Assembly (NCBI RefSeq): GCF_022695595.1
Contig: NZ_CP074380.1
Coordinates: 2,163,501 to 2,227,500, forward strand
Origin: Streptomyces sp. MST-110588
GTDB taxonomy: Bacteria; Actinomycetota; Actinomycetes; Streptomycetales; Streptomycetaceae
Direction of reading: 5' to 3'
DNA length: 64,000 bases
The stretch's first letter is position 1, and the number at the start of each line of letters is the position of its first letter. The translations under genes were made by a program, and so were the position numbers. Of this stretch, positions 9,035 to 18,797 are shown piece after piece. The notes under the pieces are model-generated. The model searched no databases, was not told the DNA's origin, and saw only the letters and a list, made by a program, of their open reading frames with translations.

Positions 9035-10678
9035 CTATTCCTGCGGCGGGACCCCGGCCCGCATCAGCCCGTACGCGTACGCGTCGTCCAGCGCCTGCCA
9101 GGACGCCGCGATGACGTTCTCCGCCACGCCGACCGTGGACCACTCCCCCTGCCCGTCGCTGGTGGAGACCAGCACCCGGGTGATCGAGCCGGTGCCCATC
9201 CGGCCCTCCAGGATGCGGACCCTGTAGTCCACCAGCTCCATCTGGGCGAGCTGCGGATAGATCCGCTCCAGACCCACCCGCAGCGCCCGGTCCAGGGCGT
9301 TGACCGGGCCGTTGCCCTCGGCGGTGGCGACGATGCGCTCGCCCTTGGCCCACAGCTTGACGGTCGCCTCGTTGGCGTGGGTGCCGTCGGGGCGGTCCTC
9401 GACGATCGCCCGCCAGGACTCGACGCGGAAGTAGCGGCGCGCACGCCCCTCCACCTCCTCGCGCAGCAGCAGTTCGAAGGAGGCGTCGGCGGCCTCGTAC
9501 GTGTAGCCCGCCAGCTCGCGTTCCTTGACGCGTTCCACGACGCGGCCGATCACCGCGCGGTCCTCGCCCAGGTCGATGCCCAGTTCCCGGCCCTTGAGCT
9601 CGATCGAGGCCCGCCCGGCCATGTCCGAGACCAGCATGCGCATGGTGTTGCCGACCAGCGCGGGGTCGATGTGCTGGTAGAGGTCGGGGTCGATCTTGAT
9701 GGCCGAGGCGTGCAGGCCGGCCTTGTGGGCGAACGCCGAGACCCCGACGTAGGGCTGGTGGGTGGCGGGCGTGAGGTTGACGACCTCGGCGATGGCGTGC
9801 GAGATCCGGGTCGTCTCGGCGAGCTTGCCTTCGGGCAGGACCCGCCGTCCGTACTTCAGCTCCAGCGCGGCGACGACCGGGAAGAGGTTGGAGTTGCCCA
9901 CCCGCTCGCCGTAGCCGTTGGCGGTGCACTGCACATGGGTGGCGCCCGCGTCCACGGCGGCCAGGGTGTTGGCCACCGCGCAGCCGGTGTCGTCCTGGGC
10001 GTGGATGCCCAGGCGCGCCCCGGTGTCCGCCAGCACGGTCCGTACCACCGCGCCGACCTGCGCGGGGAGCATGCCGCCGTTGGTGTCGCAGAGCACCACG
10101 ACGTCGGCGCCGGCCGCGCTCGCGGTCCGGACGACCTCTTTGGCGTACCCGGCGTCCAGCGCGTAGCCGTCGAAGAAGTGCTCGCAGTCCAGGAAGACCC
10201 GGCGGCCCTTGCCGCGCAGGTAGGAGACGGTGTCCCGGATCATCGCCAGGTTCTCTTCCGGCGTGGTGCGCAGCGCCAGTTCCACGTGCCGGGTGTGGGA
10301 CTTGGCGACCAGGGTGATCACCGGCGCTTCGGACTCCAGGAGCGCGGCGACCTGCGGGTCCTCCTCGACCCGTACGCCTGCCTTACGGGTGGCGCCGAAG
10401 GCGACCAGCCGCGCGTGCCGGAAGTCGGTCTCCTGGCGGGCCCGCCGGAAGAACTCGGTGTCGCGGGGGTTGGCGCCGGGCCAGCCGCCCTCGATGAAGC
10501 CCACGCCGTAGTCGTCCAGGTGGCGGGCGATGGTCAGCTTGTCGGCGACGGTCAGATTGATGCCCTCGCGCTGCGCGCCGTCGCGCAGCGTCGTGTCGAA
10601 CACGTGGAACGAGTCATCAGGCGCGTCGGATGCATCAGGTTTGCCGGATTCATCCGTGGCGTCCGTGGCGTCCGTCAT
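9035..10678 (-). CDS. cimA: Citramalate synthase (LeuA/homocitrate synthase family)
   Basis: A 547-residue enzyme predicted to condense pyruvate with acetyl-CoA to (R)-citramalate, entering isoleucine synthesis without threonine. The signature FHVFDTTLRDGAQREG is at residues 24-39. The TIM barrel has the metal-binding FLDCEHFFDGYALDA and LCDTNGG, with HAQDDTGCAVAN further on, followed by a C-terminal LeuA-like regulatory domain. Length and the start of the barrel fit citramalate synthases rather than leuA proper. The first 20 residues are a low-complexity Asp/Ala/Ser segment made from repeated GCGTCC-type codons. Upstream lies a rho-independent hairpin with a U-tract and a short open frame containing two consecutive isoleucine codons, so attenuation by isoleucine supply is plausible. 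Confidence 0.88.
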   Translation of the reverse strand: MTDATDATDESGKPDASDAPDDSFHVFDTTLRDGAQREGINLTVADKLTIARHLDDYGVGFIEGGWPGANPRDTEFFRRARQETDFRHARLVAFGATRKAGVRVEEDPQVAALLESEAPVITLVAKSHTRHVELALRTTPEENLAMIRDTVSYLRGKGRRVFLDCEHFFDGYALDAGYAKEVVRTASAAGADVVVLCDTNGGMLPAQVGAVVRTVLADTGARLGIHAQDDTGCAVANTLAAVDAGATHVQCTANGYGERVGNSNLFPVVAALELKYGRRVLPEGKLAETTRISHAIAEVVNLTPATHQPYVGVSAFAHKAGLHASAIKIDPDLYQHIDPALVGNTMRMLVSDMAGRASIELKGRELGIDLGEDRAVIGRVVERVKERELAGYTYEAADASFELLLREEVEGRARRYFRVESWRAIVEDRPDGTHANEATVKLWAKGERIVATAEGNGPVNALDRALRVGLERIYPQLAQMELVDYRVRILEGRMGTGSITRVLVSTSDGQGEWSTVGVAENVIAASWQALDDAYAYGLMRAGVPPQE

Positions 10679-10806
10679 GCTGGTCCAACTCCTGTCGGGA
10701 TCTCGGCCTACTGGGGTCCCCCATGCCGGTGGCCAGGGGAGACCGGCTCCGCCACACCCTGAGAGTCCCGCGCGCTCCGTTCCCGGTGAGGGGTGGGCCG
10801 GAAACG

Positions 10807-10832
10807 AAAAAACCCCTCGCTGGTGCGAGAGG
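10807..10832 (-). terminator. Attenuator-like intrinsic terminator in the cimA leader
   Basis: On the minus strand an 8-bp stem (CCTCTCGC / GCGAGGGG, one G-U pair) with loop ACCA is followed directly by six T. It lies 129 bases before the cimA start codon, in the untranslated leader rather than at the end of a gene. Such canonical U-tract terminators are rare elsewhere in this window; the only other clear one is the ilvB attenuator. Confidence 0.8.
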
Positions 10833-10888
10833 TCTGCGCGCGGGTCTGGGACGACGGTGACCGCGCCGCACTCGGTTGTACGGGGAGG

Positions 10889-10939
10889 TCACTGCGGACC
10901 GGCGCGCCTGCTGCCAATAATCGTGGCGAACGAGAGCAC
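10889..10939 (-). CDS. Candidate cimA leader peptide with tandem Ile codons
   Basis: A 16-codon frame, MLSFATIIGSRRAGPQ, starts at GTG and ends at TGA 57 bases before the attenuator hairpin. Its two adjacent isoleucine codons are both ATT, a very rare codon in this GC-rich DNA. cimA makes the first isoleucine-specific intermediate, so ribosome stalling at these codons would be a sensible signal. There is no good ribosome-binding site, but a -10-like CAGAAT six bases before the GTG would give a leaderless transcript. The leader peptide is an inference; the frame and codons are seen directly. Confidence 0.45.
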   Translation of the reverse strand: MLSFATIIGSRRAGPQ

Positions 10940-11028
10940 GACGGCATTCTGACATGTCCGGGTTCTCCGTGGACACCCGATCTCACCATGCGGGCCACTC
11001 GGCCGTTTTACCCCCTTTGCCCCCGGTG

Positions 11029-11065
11029 CGGGCAGATCACGGGAGCGCGGCCCGCGATCTGCCCG
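11029..11065. terminator. Hairpin downstream of the MHS transporter
   Basis: A 10-bp inverted repeat (CGGGCAGATC and its complement) with a 17-base loop. It lies just past the stop of the transporter gene on the minus strand and before the promoter region of cimA. Confidence 0.6.
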
Positions 11066-11071
11066 GCCGCG

Positions 11072-12418
11072 TCAGTCGGCGACCGCGGCGCGGCTGCCCG
11101 TCGCCGGCGCCGCGCCGGTGTCCGCCCCGGCCCGCTCGCGTCCGGCGCCGACCCGGTGCAGATCGATGGTGCGGGTCTCGCGCATCGTCAGGTAGACGAC
11201 CAGGGAGACGGCGGCGCAGCCGGAGACGTACCAGTAGTAGCCGGACTCGATGCCGCCGTTCTTGAACCACAGCGCCACGTACTCCGCCGTCCCCCCGAAC
11301 AGCGCATTGGCGATGGCGTACGGCAGCGCCACGCCCAGGGCGCGGATGCCGGTCGGGAACAGCTCGGCCTTCACACAGGCGTTGATCGAGGTGTAGCCGG
11401 TGACGACGACCAGGGCCAGCAGCGAGAGGCCCAGCGCCGGCCAGAAGCTCCCGGCGTGCTTGAGCAGCGTCATGACCGGCACGGTCAGGAAGGTCGAGCC
11501 GATCGCGAAGGTGATCAGCAGCGGGCGGCGGCCGATCCGGTCGGAGAGCCTGCCGGCCAGCGGCTGGAGGCACATGAACAGGAACAGCGCGCAGAAGCTG
11601 ACCAGGGAGGCCGTCGGCTTGGCCATCCCGACGCTGCCGGAGAGGTACTTGGTGAGGTAGGTGGTGTACGTGTAGTACGCGACCGTGCCGCCCATGGTCA
11701 GCGCCATGACCAGGAACGCCTCCCGCTTGTGGGCCCACAGCGCCTTGACCGTGCCGCGGTCCGGGTCGCTGCGGGCACTCTCGTCGTCCGCGTACACCTC
11801 CGTCTCCAGCATGTTGCGGCGCAGGTAGAAGACCACGGCCGCGCCGAGCGCCCCGATGATGAACGGGATCCGCCAGGCCCAGTGGTGCAGCGCGTCCTCG
11901 GACAGGGTGCGCTGGAGCACGATCTGCAGGCCCAGGCCGAACAACTGGCCCGCGGTCATCGACACGTACTGGAAGCTGGAGGCGAAGCCGCGCCGGCCCG
12001 GCGCGGACGCCTCGGTGAGGTAGGTGGCGCTGGCCGCGTACTCCCCGCCGACCGAGAGCCCTTGCAGCATGCGGGCGAGAAGGAGCACGGCCACCCCGCC
12101 GTACCCGGCGACCGCGTAGGTCGGTGCCACCGCGATCAGTACGGCCGAGGCGGACATCAGCGTGACGGTCAGGGTCAGCGCGGCCTTGCGGCCCTTGCGG
12201 TCGCCGACCCGGCCGAGCAGCCAGCCGCCGACCGGACGCAGGAAGAAGCCGACGGCGAAGATGCCCATGGTGTTCATGAGGTTGGCGGTGTCATTCCCCT
12301 TGGGGAAGAACGAATCCGCGAAATACACCGCGAAGCTCGCGTACACGAACCAGTCGAACCACTCGACCATGTTGCCGGCCGAGCCGACCCAGATCTTCTT
12401 CCACTGCTCTCGTCCCAT
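11072..12418 (-). CDS. MFS transporter, metabolite:H+ symporter (MHS) type
   Basis: A 448-residue inner-membrane protein with 12 predicted helices. It starts with the MHS hallmark SAGNMVEWFDWFVYASFAVY and has the MFS motif GRVGDRKGRKAAL after helix 2, with a second copy GRLSDRIGRRPLL in the C-terminal half. LARMLQGLSVGGEYAASATY is the typical family segment. The closest named members carry alpha-ketoglutarate, dicarboxylates or related acids (KgtP/ShiA group); the substrate cannot be read from sequence. It is flanked by a hairpin downstream and by the TetR gene upstream in the same direction. Confidence 0.85.
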   Translation of the reverse strand: MGREQWKKIWVGSAGNMVEWFDWFVYASFAVYFADSFFPKGNDTANLMNTMGIFAVGFFLRPVGGWLLGRVGDRKGRKAALTLTVTLMSASAVLIAVAPTYAVAGYGGVAVLLLARMLQGLSVGGEYAASATYLTEASAPGRRGFASSFQYVSMTAGQLFGLGLQIVLQRTLSEDALHHWAWRIPFIIGALGAAVVFYLRRNMLETEVYADDESARSDPDRGTVKALWAHKREAFLVMALTMGGTVAYYTYTTYLTKYLSGSVGMAKPTASLVSFCALFLFMCLQPLAGRLSDRIGRRPLLITFAIGSTFLTVPVMTLLKHAGSFWPALGLSLLALVVVTGYTSINACVKAELFPTGIRALGVALPYAIANALFGGTAEYVALWFKNGGIESGYYWYVSGCAAVSLVVYLTMRETRTIDLHRVGAGRERAGADTGAAPATGSRAAVAD

Positions 12419-12549
12419 AGCCGATCACGGTCGCCGAGGACGGGCCCCGGGGCAAGAGCCGCCCGGCAACGATCACAGCTACTTGCGTGCGTTACGGTCC
12501 CGGACGCGGTCTCATGGGCCGGGGCCGGGGCCGGCTCACGGTGCCGGGG

Positions 12550-13188
12550 TCACGGTGCCGAAGTCAGGGCGCCGGCGTGGGCGGCGGCCAGGGTGGCGTG
12601 CACCGCACGGCGGGCGGTCGCGTCGTCGATCGGCTCATGGCTGATGAACAGGCGCCACTGGAGGTACCCGGCGATGAACCGGGTGAGGTCCACGTCCTCC
12701 AGAGCGGCCGCGATCTCGCCGCGTTCGACGGCCCGGGCACTGCTGCGCCGCCACACCTCGCCCTGGCCCGCGTGGAAGTCCCGCAGAGCCTGTGCCGCTT
12801 CCGGGTCCGAGGCCGATGCGGCGATCACGGCCGCAAAGCTTGCCTTGATCCTCGGGTCCTGGAACGCGGCCACCATCTCGGTCGCGTAGCGCAGCAGATC
12901 GCCCTCCAGGCTGCCGGTGTCCACGTACGGCACGGTCCGCCGCGCCAGCTCGCCAAGGAGCCCGGCGGCCAGTCCGGCAGGGCTGCCCCACCGCCGGTAG
13001 ACCGTGGTTCTGCCGACGTCCGCACGCCGTGCCACCCGCTCCAGGTTGAGCCCGTCGTAGCCGTGCTCGACCAGTTCGTCCATGGCGACGGCCATCACCG
13101 CGGCCCGTACCCGCTCGGTCCGTCCGCCGGGCCGCACGGTGCCCGGACGACCGTTCCCTTCCGCATCGGAATGCGTTTGCTGCGCCAC
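12550..13188 (-). CDS. TetR-family transcriptional regulator
   Basis: A 212-residue regulator. The N-terminal TetR helix-turn-helix runs TERVRAAVMAVAMDELVEHG, then LERVARRADVGRTTVYRRWG (about residues 47-66). The C-terminal ligand-binding half is helical and contains the LYQW-like stretch FIAGYLQWRLFISHEPIDD. The GTG start at 13188 has GGGAGG a few bases upstream. It is divergent to an SDR oxidoreductase, with a palindromic candidate operator between them, so local repression of the SDR gene and of itself is likely. Confidence 0.9.
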   Translation of the reverse strand: MAQQTHSDAEGNGRPGTVRPGGRTERVRAAVMAVAMDELVEHGYDGLNLERVARRADVGRTTVYRRWGSPAGLAAGLLGELARRTVPYVDTGSLEGDLLRYATEMVAAFQDPRIKASFAAVIAASASDPEAAQALRDFHAGQGEVWRRSSARAVERGEIAAALEDVDLTRFIAGYLQWRLFISHEPIDDATARRAVHATLAAAHAGALTSAP

Positions 13189-13213
13189 CCTCGCCTCCCA
13201 GCCTGCTACGGTC

Positions 13214-13249
13214 GGTCCCGCCGAGCTTAACGGGACCAGCGTCCCATTA
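13214..13249. promoter_or_regulatory. Candidate TetR operator between tetR and SDR genes
   Basis: TAACGGGAC (13228-13236) and GTCCCATTA (13241-13249) form a near-perfect inverted repeat with four bases between the arms and one mismatch. A third half-site, GGTCCCG at 13214-13220, pairs with CGGGACC at 13231-13237. The spacing and size fit TetR dimers. Confidence 0.65.
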
Positions 13250-13353
13250 GCTACTGCTCGGACCCTTCCCAGTCTCCGCTTGACCTTGCTTCCCCTGCTT
13301 CTCCTGCTTCTTCGGCCTTCCCGGCCGGCAACCCTCGCGAAAGGCATGATCCG

Positions 13354-14151
13354 ATGGACAGCACCCTCCCGGGCGGCCCCGCCCGCTCCGCCGCCCCCGC
13401 TTTCTCCGGCAAGGTGGCCCTGGTCACCGGCGGTGGCTCCGGGATCGGCCGGGCCTCGGCCCTGGCCTTCGCCCGGCGCGGCGCCACCGTCATGGTGGCG
13501 GGGACCGGTCCGGACGGCCTGGAAGAGACCGTGAAGCTGATCGAGGCCGAGGGCGGCCGGGCCGGCGCGGTGATCGCCGACGTCAGCGACCCCGATTCCA
13601 CGGCCGCCATGGTCGCCGCCACCGTCGACCGCTTCGGCGGACTCCACGTCGCCCACAACAACGCGGGCATATTCGGCAAGCCGGCGCCGCTGGCCGACAC
13701 CGACCTGGAGGCGTGGAACGCCGTTCTGGCCGTCAATCTGACCGGCGTGATGCTGTCGATGAAGTACGAGATCCAGCACATGCGGGAGCACGGCGGCGGC
13801 GCCATCGTCAACACCGCCTCGAACATCGGCGCGCACGGCCGCCGCCCGGGCATGGCCGCGTACACCGTCTCCAAGGGCGGCGTCAGCCTGCTGACCCGTA
13901 CCGCCGCGCTGGACCACATCAAGGACGGCGTCCGGATCAACGCGGTCAGCCCCGGGGCCGCGGACACCACGATGTCCTTCCGGCCCGGGGAGACCGGGGC
14001 CGACCGGGCGGCCCGGCTGGCGGGCACCGTGCCGGCCGGCCGGGTCGCGCGGGTGGAGGAGATCGTGGCCGCGGTACTGTGGCTCGCCTCCGACGAGGCG
14101 TCCTTCGCCGTCGGTCACGACCTGGTCGTGGACGGCGGCGCCACCGCCTGA
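13354..14151 (+). CDS. SDR-family NAD(P)-dependent oxidoreductase
   Basis: A 265-residue classical short-chain dehydrogenase. The cofactor motif TGGGSGIG is at 25-32, NNAG at 102-105, and the catalytic residues Ser156, Tyr170 and Lys174 (AYTVSK) are all in place. The end VGHDLVVDGGATA is the usual SDR C-terminus. The first 17 residues form a Pro/Ala-rich extension. The substrate is not evident. The gene is divergent from the TetR regulator, which probably controls it. Confidence 0.92.
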   Translation: MDSTLPGGPARSAAPAFSGKVALVTGGGSGIGRASALAFARRGATVMVAGTGPDGLEETVKLIEAEGGRAGAVIADVSDPDSTAAMVAATVDRFGGLHVAHNNAGIFGKPAPLADTDLEAWNAVLAVNLTGVMLSMKYEIQHMREHGGGAIVNTASNIGAHGRRPGMAAYTVSKGGVSLLTRTAALDHIKDGVRINAVSPGAADTTMSFRPGETGADRAARLAGTVPAGRVARVEEIVAAVLWLASDEASFAVGHDLVVDGGATA

Positions 14152-14166
14152 GCCGCACGAGCCGGG

Positions 14167-14252
14167 CGGCGGGCAGCGGTACGGCCGACGGGCGGCGGTA
14201 CGGCCGGCCGGCAGCGGTACGGCCGGCGGGCAGCGGTACGGCCGGCGGGCGG
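14167..14252. repeat. 19-bp tandem repeats between convergent SDR and ilvE genes
   Basis: Four and a half imperfect copies of CGGCGGGCAGCGGTACGGC with a strict 19-base period. They fill the gap between the SDR stop and the ilvE stop. The units are not inverted repeats of each other, but each contains short GC palindromes. Confidence 0.85.
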
Positions 14253-14253
14253 C

Positions 14254-15339
14254 TCAGCCCAGCGGGTGCATCCAGCCGTGGACGTCGGCGACCGCGCCCG
14301 TCTGGATGTCCAGCAGGGCCTTGCGCAGCTTCATCGTGACCTCGCCGGCCCCGCCGTCCGCGACCGTCCACTCGCCCCCGGCGGACTTCACCGAGCCGAC
14401 GGGGGTAATGACGGCGGCGGTGCCGCAGGCGAAGACCTCGGTGAGCGAGCCGTCCTCGGTGGCCGCCTTCCAGTCCTCGACGGAGATCCGGCCCTCGGCG
14501 ACCTCGTACCCCAGGTCCGCCGCGATCCGCAGCAGCGAGTCACGGGTGATGCCGGGGAGCAGCGAGCCGGACAGCTCGGGGGTGACGATGCGGTTGCCGT
14601 ACACGAAGTACAGGTTCATCCCGCCCATCTCCTCGATCCACCGGCGTTCGATAGCGTCCAGCCAGACCACCTGGTCGCAGCCGTGCTCGATGGCCTGGGC
14701 CTGGGCGACGAGGGAGGCCGCGTAGTTGCCGCCGGTCTTGGCCGCGCCGGTGCCGCCCGGGCAGGCGCGCACGTACTCCTGCGAGAGCCACACCGAGACG
14801 GGCTTGACGCCGCCGGAGAAGTACGCGCCGGCCGGCGAGGCGATCACCACGAACAGGTACTCGTTGGCCGGCTTGACGCCCAGCCCGACCTCCGTGGCGA
14901 ACATGAAGGGCCGCAGGTACAGCGACTCCTCACCGCTGCCCGGCACCCATGCCTTGTCCTGCTTGACCAGCGCGTCGCAGGCCGCGACGAACATCTCGAC
15001 GGGCAGCTCGGGCATGCTCAGCCGGCGCGCGGAGGACTGGAAGCGGCGGGCGTTGGCGTCCGGGCGGAAGGTGGCCACCGAGCCGTCGGGCTGCCGGTAC
15101 GCCTTGAGGCCCTCGAAGATCGTCTGCGCGTAGTGCAGGGTCATGTTCGCCGGGTCGATGGACAGCGGGGCGTACGGCACGAGCTGGGCGTCGTGCCAGC
15201 CCAGGCCCTCCGTCCACTTGACCGTCACCATGTGGTCGGTGAAGTGCCTGCCGAATCCCGGGCGGGCCAGGATCCGCTCCCGCTCCGCCTCGGGCAGCGG
15301 GTGGGCGGAGGGCTTGAGCTCGATCGCGGGCGTCGTCAT
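14254..15339 (-). CDS. ilvE: Branched-chain amino acid aminotransferase
   Basis: A 361-residue PLP enzyme (fold type IV) that makes the last step of valine, leucine and isoleucine synthesis and starts their breakdown. The PLP lysine is Lys201 in [29 protein letters not shown] and the C-terminal [15 protein letters not shown] are standard family segments. The ATG at 15339 follows AAGGA by about seven bases; the frame is open further upstream but without features of a start. leuB lies upstream on the same strand, separated by 369 bases and a strong terminator, so the two are probably separate units. Confidence 0.94.
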   Translation of the reverse strand: MTTPAIELKPSAHPLPEAERERILARPGFGRHFTDHMVTVKWTEGLGWHDAQLVPYAPLSIDPANMTLHYAQTIFEGLKAYRQPDGSVATFRPDANARRFQSSARRLSMPELPVEMFVAACDALVKQDKAWVPGSGEESLYLRPFMFATEVGLGVKPANEYLFVVIASPAGAYFSGGVKPVSVWLSQEYVRACPGGTGAAKTGGNYAASLVAQAQAIEHGCDQVVWLDAIERRWIEEMGGMNLYFVYGNRIVTPELSGSLLPGITRDSLLRIAADLGYEVAEGRISVEDWKAATEDGSLTEVFACGTAAVITPVGSVKSAGGEWTVADGGAGEVTMKLRKALLDIQTGAVADVHGWMHPLG

Positions 15340-15610
15340 GAGTGCGTCCTTCACTACGTTTGCCGGCACTGGTGTCACCGGCCCGGCCCGGTGGCCGGCG
15401 GTCCGGGGCCTCCCCGGAAGATGCCGCACCGGTGAGGTGGTGGCAGCCGCGCCCACCGTGCCCCGGTCGGTGCCGGGACGTGCGGGCTTCCTCTCGTACG
15501 GCGGCCCACGTTCGATTATCGCTCCCGTCCGGCCGCGGCCGGAAACGCGGGTACGGCCGAAGGCCGATGGTCGCACCCGGCCCGGCGGCAGCACAGCGCC
15601 GGAACGCGAC
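15340..15610. other. Leader/promoter region of ilvE
   Basis: No gene is recognised here. The open frames seen are GC-driven extensions of ilvE and leuB frames. I looked for a leader peptide rich in Ile/Val/Leu codons with a terminator, like the one before ilvB, and did not find one. Confidence 0.5.
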
Positions 15611-15642
15611 ACGGCGCCGGGTCAGCGGTGACCCGGCGCCGT
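15611..15642. terminator. Hairpin terminator downstream of leuB
   Basis: A perfect 14-bp inverted repeat (ACGGCGCCGGGTCA and its complement) with loop GCGG. It is 66 bases past the leuB stop on the minus strand. Confidence 0.85.
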
Positions 15643-15708
15643 CGGCAGGCACGACGAGGCGGTACGGACGAGGGGAACGAGGCGGTACGGGCAGGCGGTC
15701 GCCGCGGG

Positions 15709-16761
15709 TCAGACCGCCACGCGCGCGGCCAGTGCGTCCCCGATCTCGTCCGTCGTACGGGCCGCACCGTCGGCCCGGGTCTCCAGGTCGGCCGCGACCG
15801 CCGTCTCGATCCGCTCCGCCTGCGCGTCCAGGCTCAGGTGGCGCAGCATCAGCGCCACCGAGAGCACGGCAGCGGTCGGGTCGGCCTTGCCGGTGCCCGC
15901 GATGTCGGGCGCGGAGCCGTGGACCGGCTCGAACATGGAGGGGAAGGCGCCGGAGGGGTTGATGTTCCCGGAGGCGGCCAGTCCGATGCCGCCGGTCACG
16001 GCGGCGGCGAGGTCGGTGAGGATGTCGCCGAAGAGGTTGTCGGTGACGATCACGTCGAAGCGCTCGGGCTGGGTGACGAAGAAGATCGTCGCCGCGTCGA
16101 CATGCAGATAGTCGGTGGTGACCTGCGGGTATTCCGCACCGACCGCGTCGAAGATCTTCTTCCACATGTGGCCGGCGTGCACCAGCACGTTGTTCTTGTG
16201 GACCAGCGTCAGCTTCTTGCGCGGCCGGGCGGCGGCCCGCTCGTAGGCGTCCCGCACCACCCGCTCCACGCCGTAGGCGGTGTTGACACTGACCTCGGTG
16301 GCGACCTCGGCCGGGGTGCCGGTCCGCAGGGACCCGCCGTTGCCGGTGTAGGGGCCTTCGGTGCCCTCGCGTACGACGACGAAGTCGATGTCGGGGCGGC
16401 CGGCCAGCGGCGTCGCGGTGTTCGGGAACAGCTTGGCGGGGCGCAGGTTGACGTAGTGGTCGAAGGCGAAGCGCAGCTTGAGCAGCAGCCCGCGCTCCAG
16501 GACGCCGGAGGGCACGGACGGGTCGCCGATCGCACCGAGCAGGATCGCGTCGTGCTCGCGCAGCGTCTGGAGTTCCGCGTCCGGCAGGGTCTCGCCGGTG
16601 GCGTGCCACCGGCGGGCTCCGAGGTCGTACTCCGTGGTTTCCAGCTTCACGTCCTGCGGGAGGACCGCGCCGAGGACCTTCAGGCCCTGGGCCACGACTT
16701 CCCGGCCGATACCGTCACCGGGGATCACTGCGAGGCGAATGCTGCGAGCGCTGGGAGACAT
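15709..16761 (-). CDS. leuB: 3-Isopropylmalate dehydrogenase
   Basis: A 350-residue enzyme of leucine synthesis that oxidises and decarboxylates 3-isopropylmalate. Features are [14 protein letters not shown] at the N-terminus, [20 protein letters not shown], the substrate Arg/Tyr/Lys region with [16 protein letters not shown], the Mg-binding [13 protein letters not shown], and the NAD-binding [17 protein letters not shown]. Length is that of the actinobacterial short LeuB type. The ATG at 16761 gives the expected [15 protein letters not shown] start. It is divergent from the phosphatase gene. Confidence 0.95.
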   Translation of the reverse strand: MSPSARSIRLAVIPGDGIGREVVAQGLKVLGAVLPQDVKLETTEYDLGARRWHATGETLPDAELQTLREHDAILLGAIGDPSVPSGVLERGLLLKLRFAFDHYVNLRPAKLFPNTATPLAGRPDIDFVVVREGTEGPYTGNGGSLRTGTPAEVATEVSVNTAYGVERVVRDAYERAAARPRKKLTLVHKNNVLVHAGHMWKKIFDAVGAEYPQVTTDYLHVDAATIFFVTQPERFDVIVTDNLFGDILTDLAAAVTGGIGLAASGNINPSGAFPSMFEPVHGSAPDIAGTGKADPTAAVLSVALMLRHLSLDAQAERIETAVAADLETRADGAARTTDEIGDALAARVAV

Positions 16762-16890
16762 GCCTGGACCCTACTCCTCGTCCCACCCCCTGACACGTCC
16801 CGTCCGGCATACGGACACATGGGGAGCCGGTCGGCCGACGTTCACCCGCCGGACCGCTTCCCGCGCGGCCCCAGCGGGCATCCCCGCGGT

Positions 16891-18569
16891 ATGACGGCGA
16901 CTCCTTCGGACCGGGCCGCTTCGGCCCCGCGCACCCCTCGTCCCACGGGCGCTTTCCGTCCCGCGGACACCCACCGTCGCGCGGACACCCCGCGCGTCGG
17001 GATACCGGATCATCTGGCCGACCGTATGAGCATGGCCGAGCAGCACGCCTACCTGCGCGCGAGACTGACCCGCCGCGGGGTGCTGCGGACCTCCGCAGCC
17101 ACCGCGGGCGCGCTGGCCGGCGGCGCCCTGCTGGCCGGCTCCGGCCCCGGCCCGGCGTACGCCACCGCCGCGAGCGCCTTCCCGGACCTGGTGACCCGGC
17201 CCGCCACGGCCGGCGCGGACGGCTCACGGGTGGCGCCCTTCGGCCGCCACCTGGCCTTCGGCGCCGATCCCACCCGCCAGATGCGCATCTCCTGGCAGGT
17301 GCCCTTCGCGGTCCGGCGGCCCTTCGTACGGGTCGGGCTGCGGCCCTGGGACCTCGGCCACCGCGTCCCGGCCGAGGTACGGCATCTGCACACCCCTCGC
17401 TCGGCGCCAAGCTCCCCGCGGTCGACCAGTACTACCTGCACGCCGCGCTGGACGGGCTGCGGCCGGGCACGACGTACCACTACGGCGTCGGGCACGACGG
17501 CCGCGACCCGGCCGACCCCCGGCACCTGTCCGCCGTGGGCACCTTCCGTACGGCACCGGCCCGCCCGGAGCCGTTCGCCTTCACCGCCTTCGGCGACCAG
17601 GGCGTCGGCTACGACGCGCTCGCCAACGACCAGCTCATCCTGGGCCGGGACCCGGCCTTCCACCTCCACGCGGGGGACATCTGCTACGCGGACACCTCCG
17701 GCACCGGCACCGGCCACGACCTGTACGACGCGCGGGTGTGGGACCAGTTCCTGGCCCAGACCGAGCCGGTGGCGGCCTCCGTGCCGTGGATGGTCACCAC
17801 CGGCAACCACGACATGGAGGCGTGGTACTCCCCCGACGGGTACGGCGGCCAGGCGGCCCGCTGGAGCCTGCCCGGCAACGGCCCCGACCCGGCCGGCGCC
17901 CCCGGCGTGTACTCCTTCACGTACGGGAACCTGGCGGTGGTGGCGCTGGACGCCAACGACGTCTCCTACGAGATCCCGGCCAACCAGGGGTATCTGCGCG
18001 GCCGGCAGACCGCCTGGCTGGACCGGCGGCTGGGCGAGCTGCGCGCCGCCGGGGGTATCGACTTCGTCCTCGTCTTCTTCCACCACTGCGCCTTCTCCAC
18101 CACCGGTGCGCACGCCTCGGACGGCGGGGTGCGCGACGCCTGGCTGTCGCTGTTCGACAAGCACCGGGTCGACCTGGTCGTCAACGGCCACAACCACGTC
18201 TACGAGCGGACCGACGCCCTCAGGGGCGCCCGTGTCACCAAGAAGGTGCCGGTCGGCGGGAGCGTGGAGCCGGCGCGCGAGGGGATCGTGTACGTCACGG
18301 CCGGTGGCGGGGGCCGGGCCCTGTACAGCTTCCCGGTGCCGGACAGCTACGAGGGCCACGAGAGGGACCTGGAGAGCGTGGCGACGTACCACTGGACCAA
18401 GGACCGGGCGAAGGCCCCGGAGACGGTGGAGTGGTCGCGGGTGCGCTACACCGGCTTCTCCTTCATCGCGGTCGAGGTCCGCCCGGGGCCGGTGGCCCGT
18501 ATGAGGGTCAGTGCGCTGGCCGAGACGGGCGAGCGCGTCGACCACTTCGAGGTCGTGCGCCGGGCGTAG
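16891..18569 (+). CDS. Tat-exported purple acid phosphatase-like metallophosphoesterase, one apparent frameshift
   Basis: The N-terminal part (LTRRGVLRTSAATAGALAGG) is a twin-arginine signal, placed unusually far in, after a 50-residue leader with SMAEQHAYLRARL. An Fn3-like purple-acid-phosphatase N-domain follows. The metallophosphoesterase domain keeps all five metal motifs in order: FGDQG, AGDICYAD, TGNHD, FFHH and GHNH. The reading frame breaks at the C-run 17393-17396 (HTP then SLGAKLPAVDQYYLHAALD in the next frame). One added base gives 560 codons. The likely role is extracytoplasmic phosphomonoester hydrolysis. The start is uncertain; the ATG at 16891 has no clear ribosome-binding site, and the ATG at 17026 is an alternative. 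Confidence 0.85.
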
Positions 18570-18797
18570 TGGGGGTCGCCCGTCTCAGATAGTAGGAAGA
18601 CCGAGTAATTCCGCAGACAGCGCGGCGCGGCTGACCTAGCGTGGAAGGAGCCGAACGTCTCGCTCCATCCAGCGAAGGCGGTCGCGGCCCGGTGCGCGAG
18701 CGCAGGTGACCCCTGCGGCATCCCGGCCCCCGCCCATTTTGGCCGTTTCTGGAACGACGCAACCCACTTCTCGGGGCATTGGCATTGGAGACGCATC

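Noticed and set aside
12550..14118. A 522-codon reading that would fuse the TetR protein to an upstream domain.
   Set aside because: The upstream part is antisense to the SDR gene and has no domain; the TetR start at 13188 has a ribosome-binding site and fits the family length.
15340..15610. A leader-peptide attenuator for ilvE.
   Set aside because: No short frame with Ile/Leu/Val runs and no U-tract hairpin are present.
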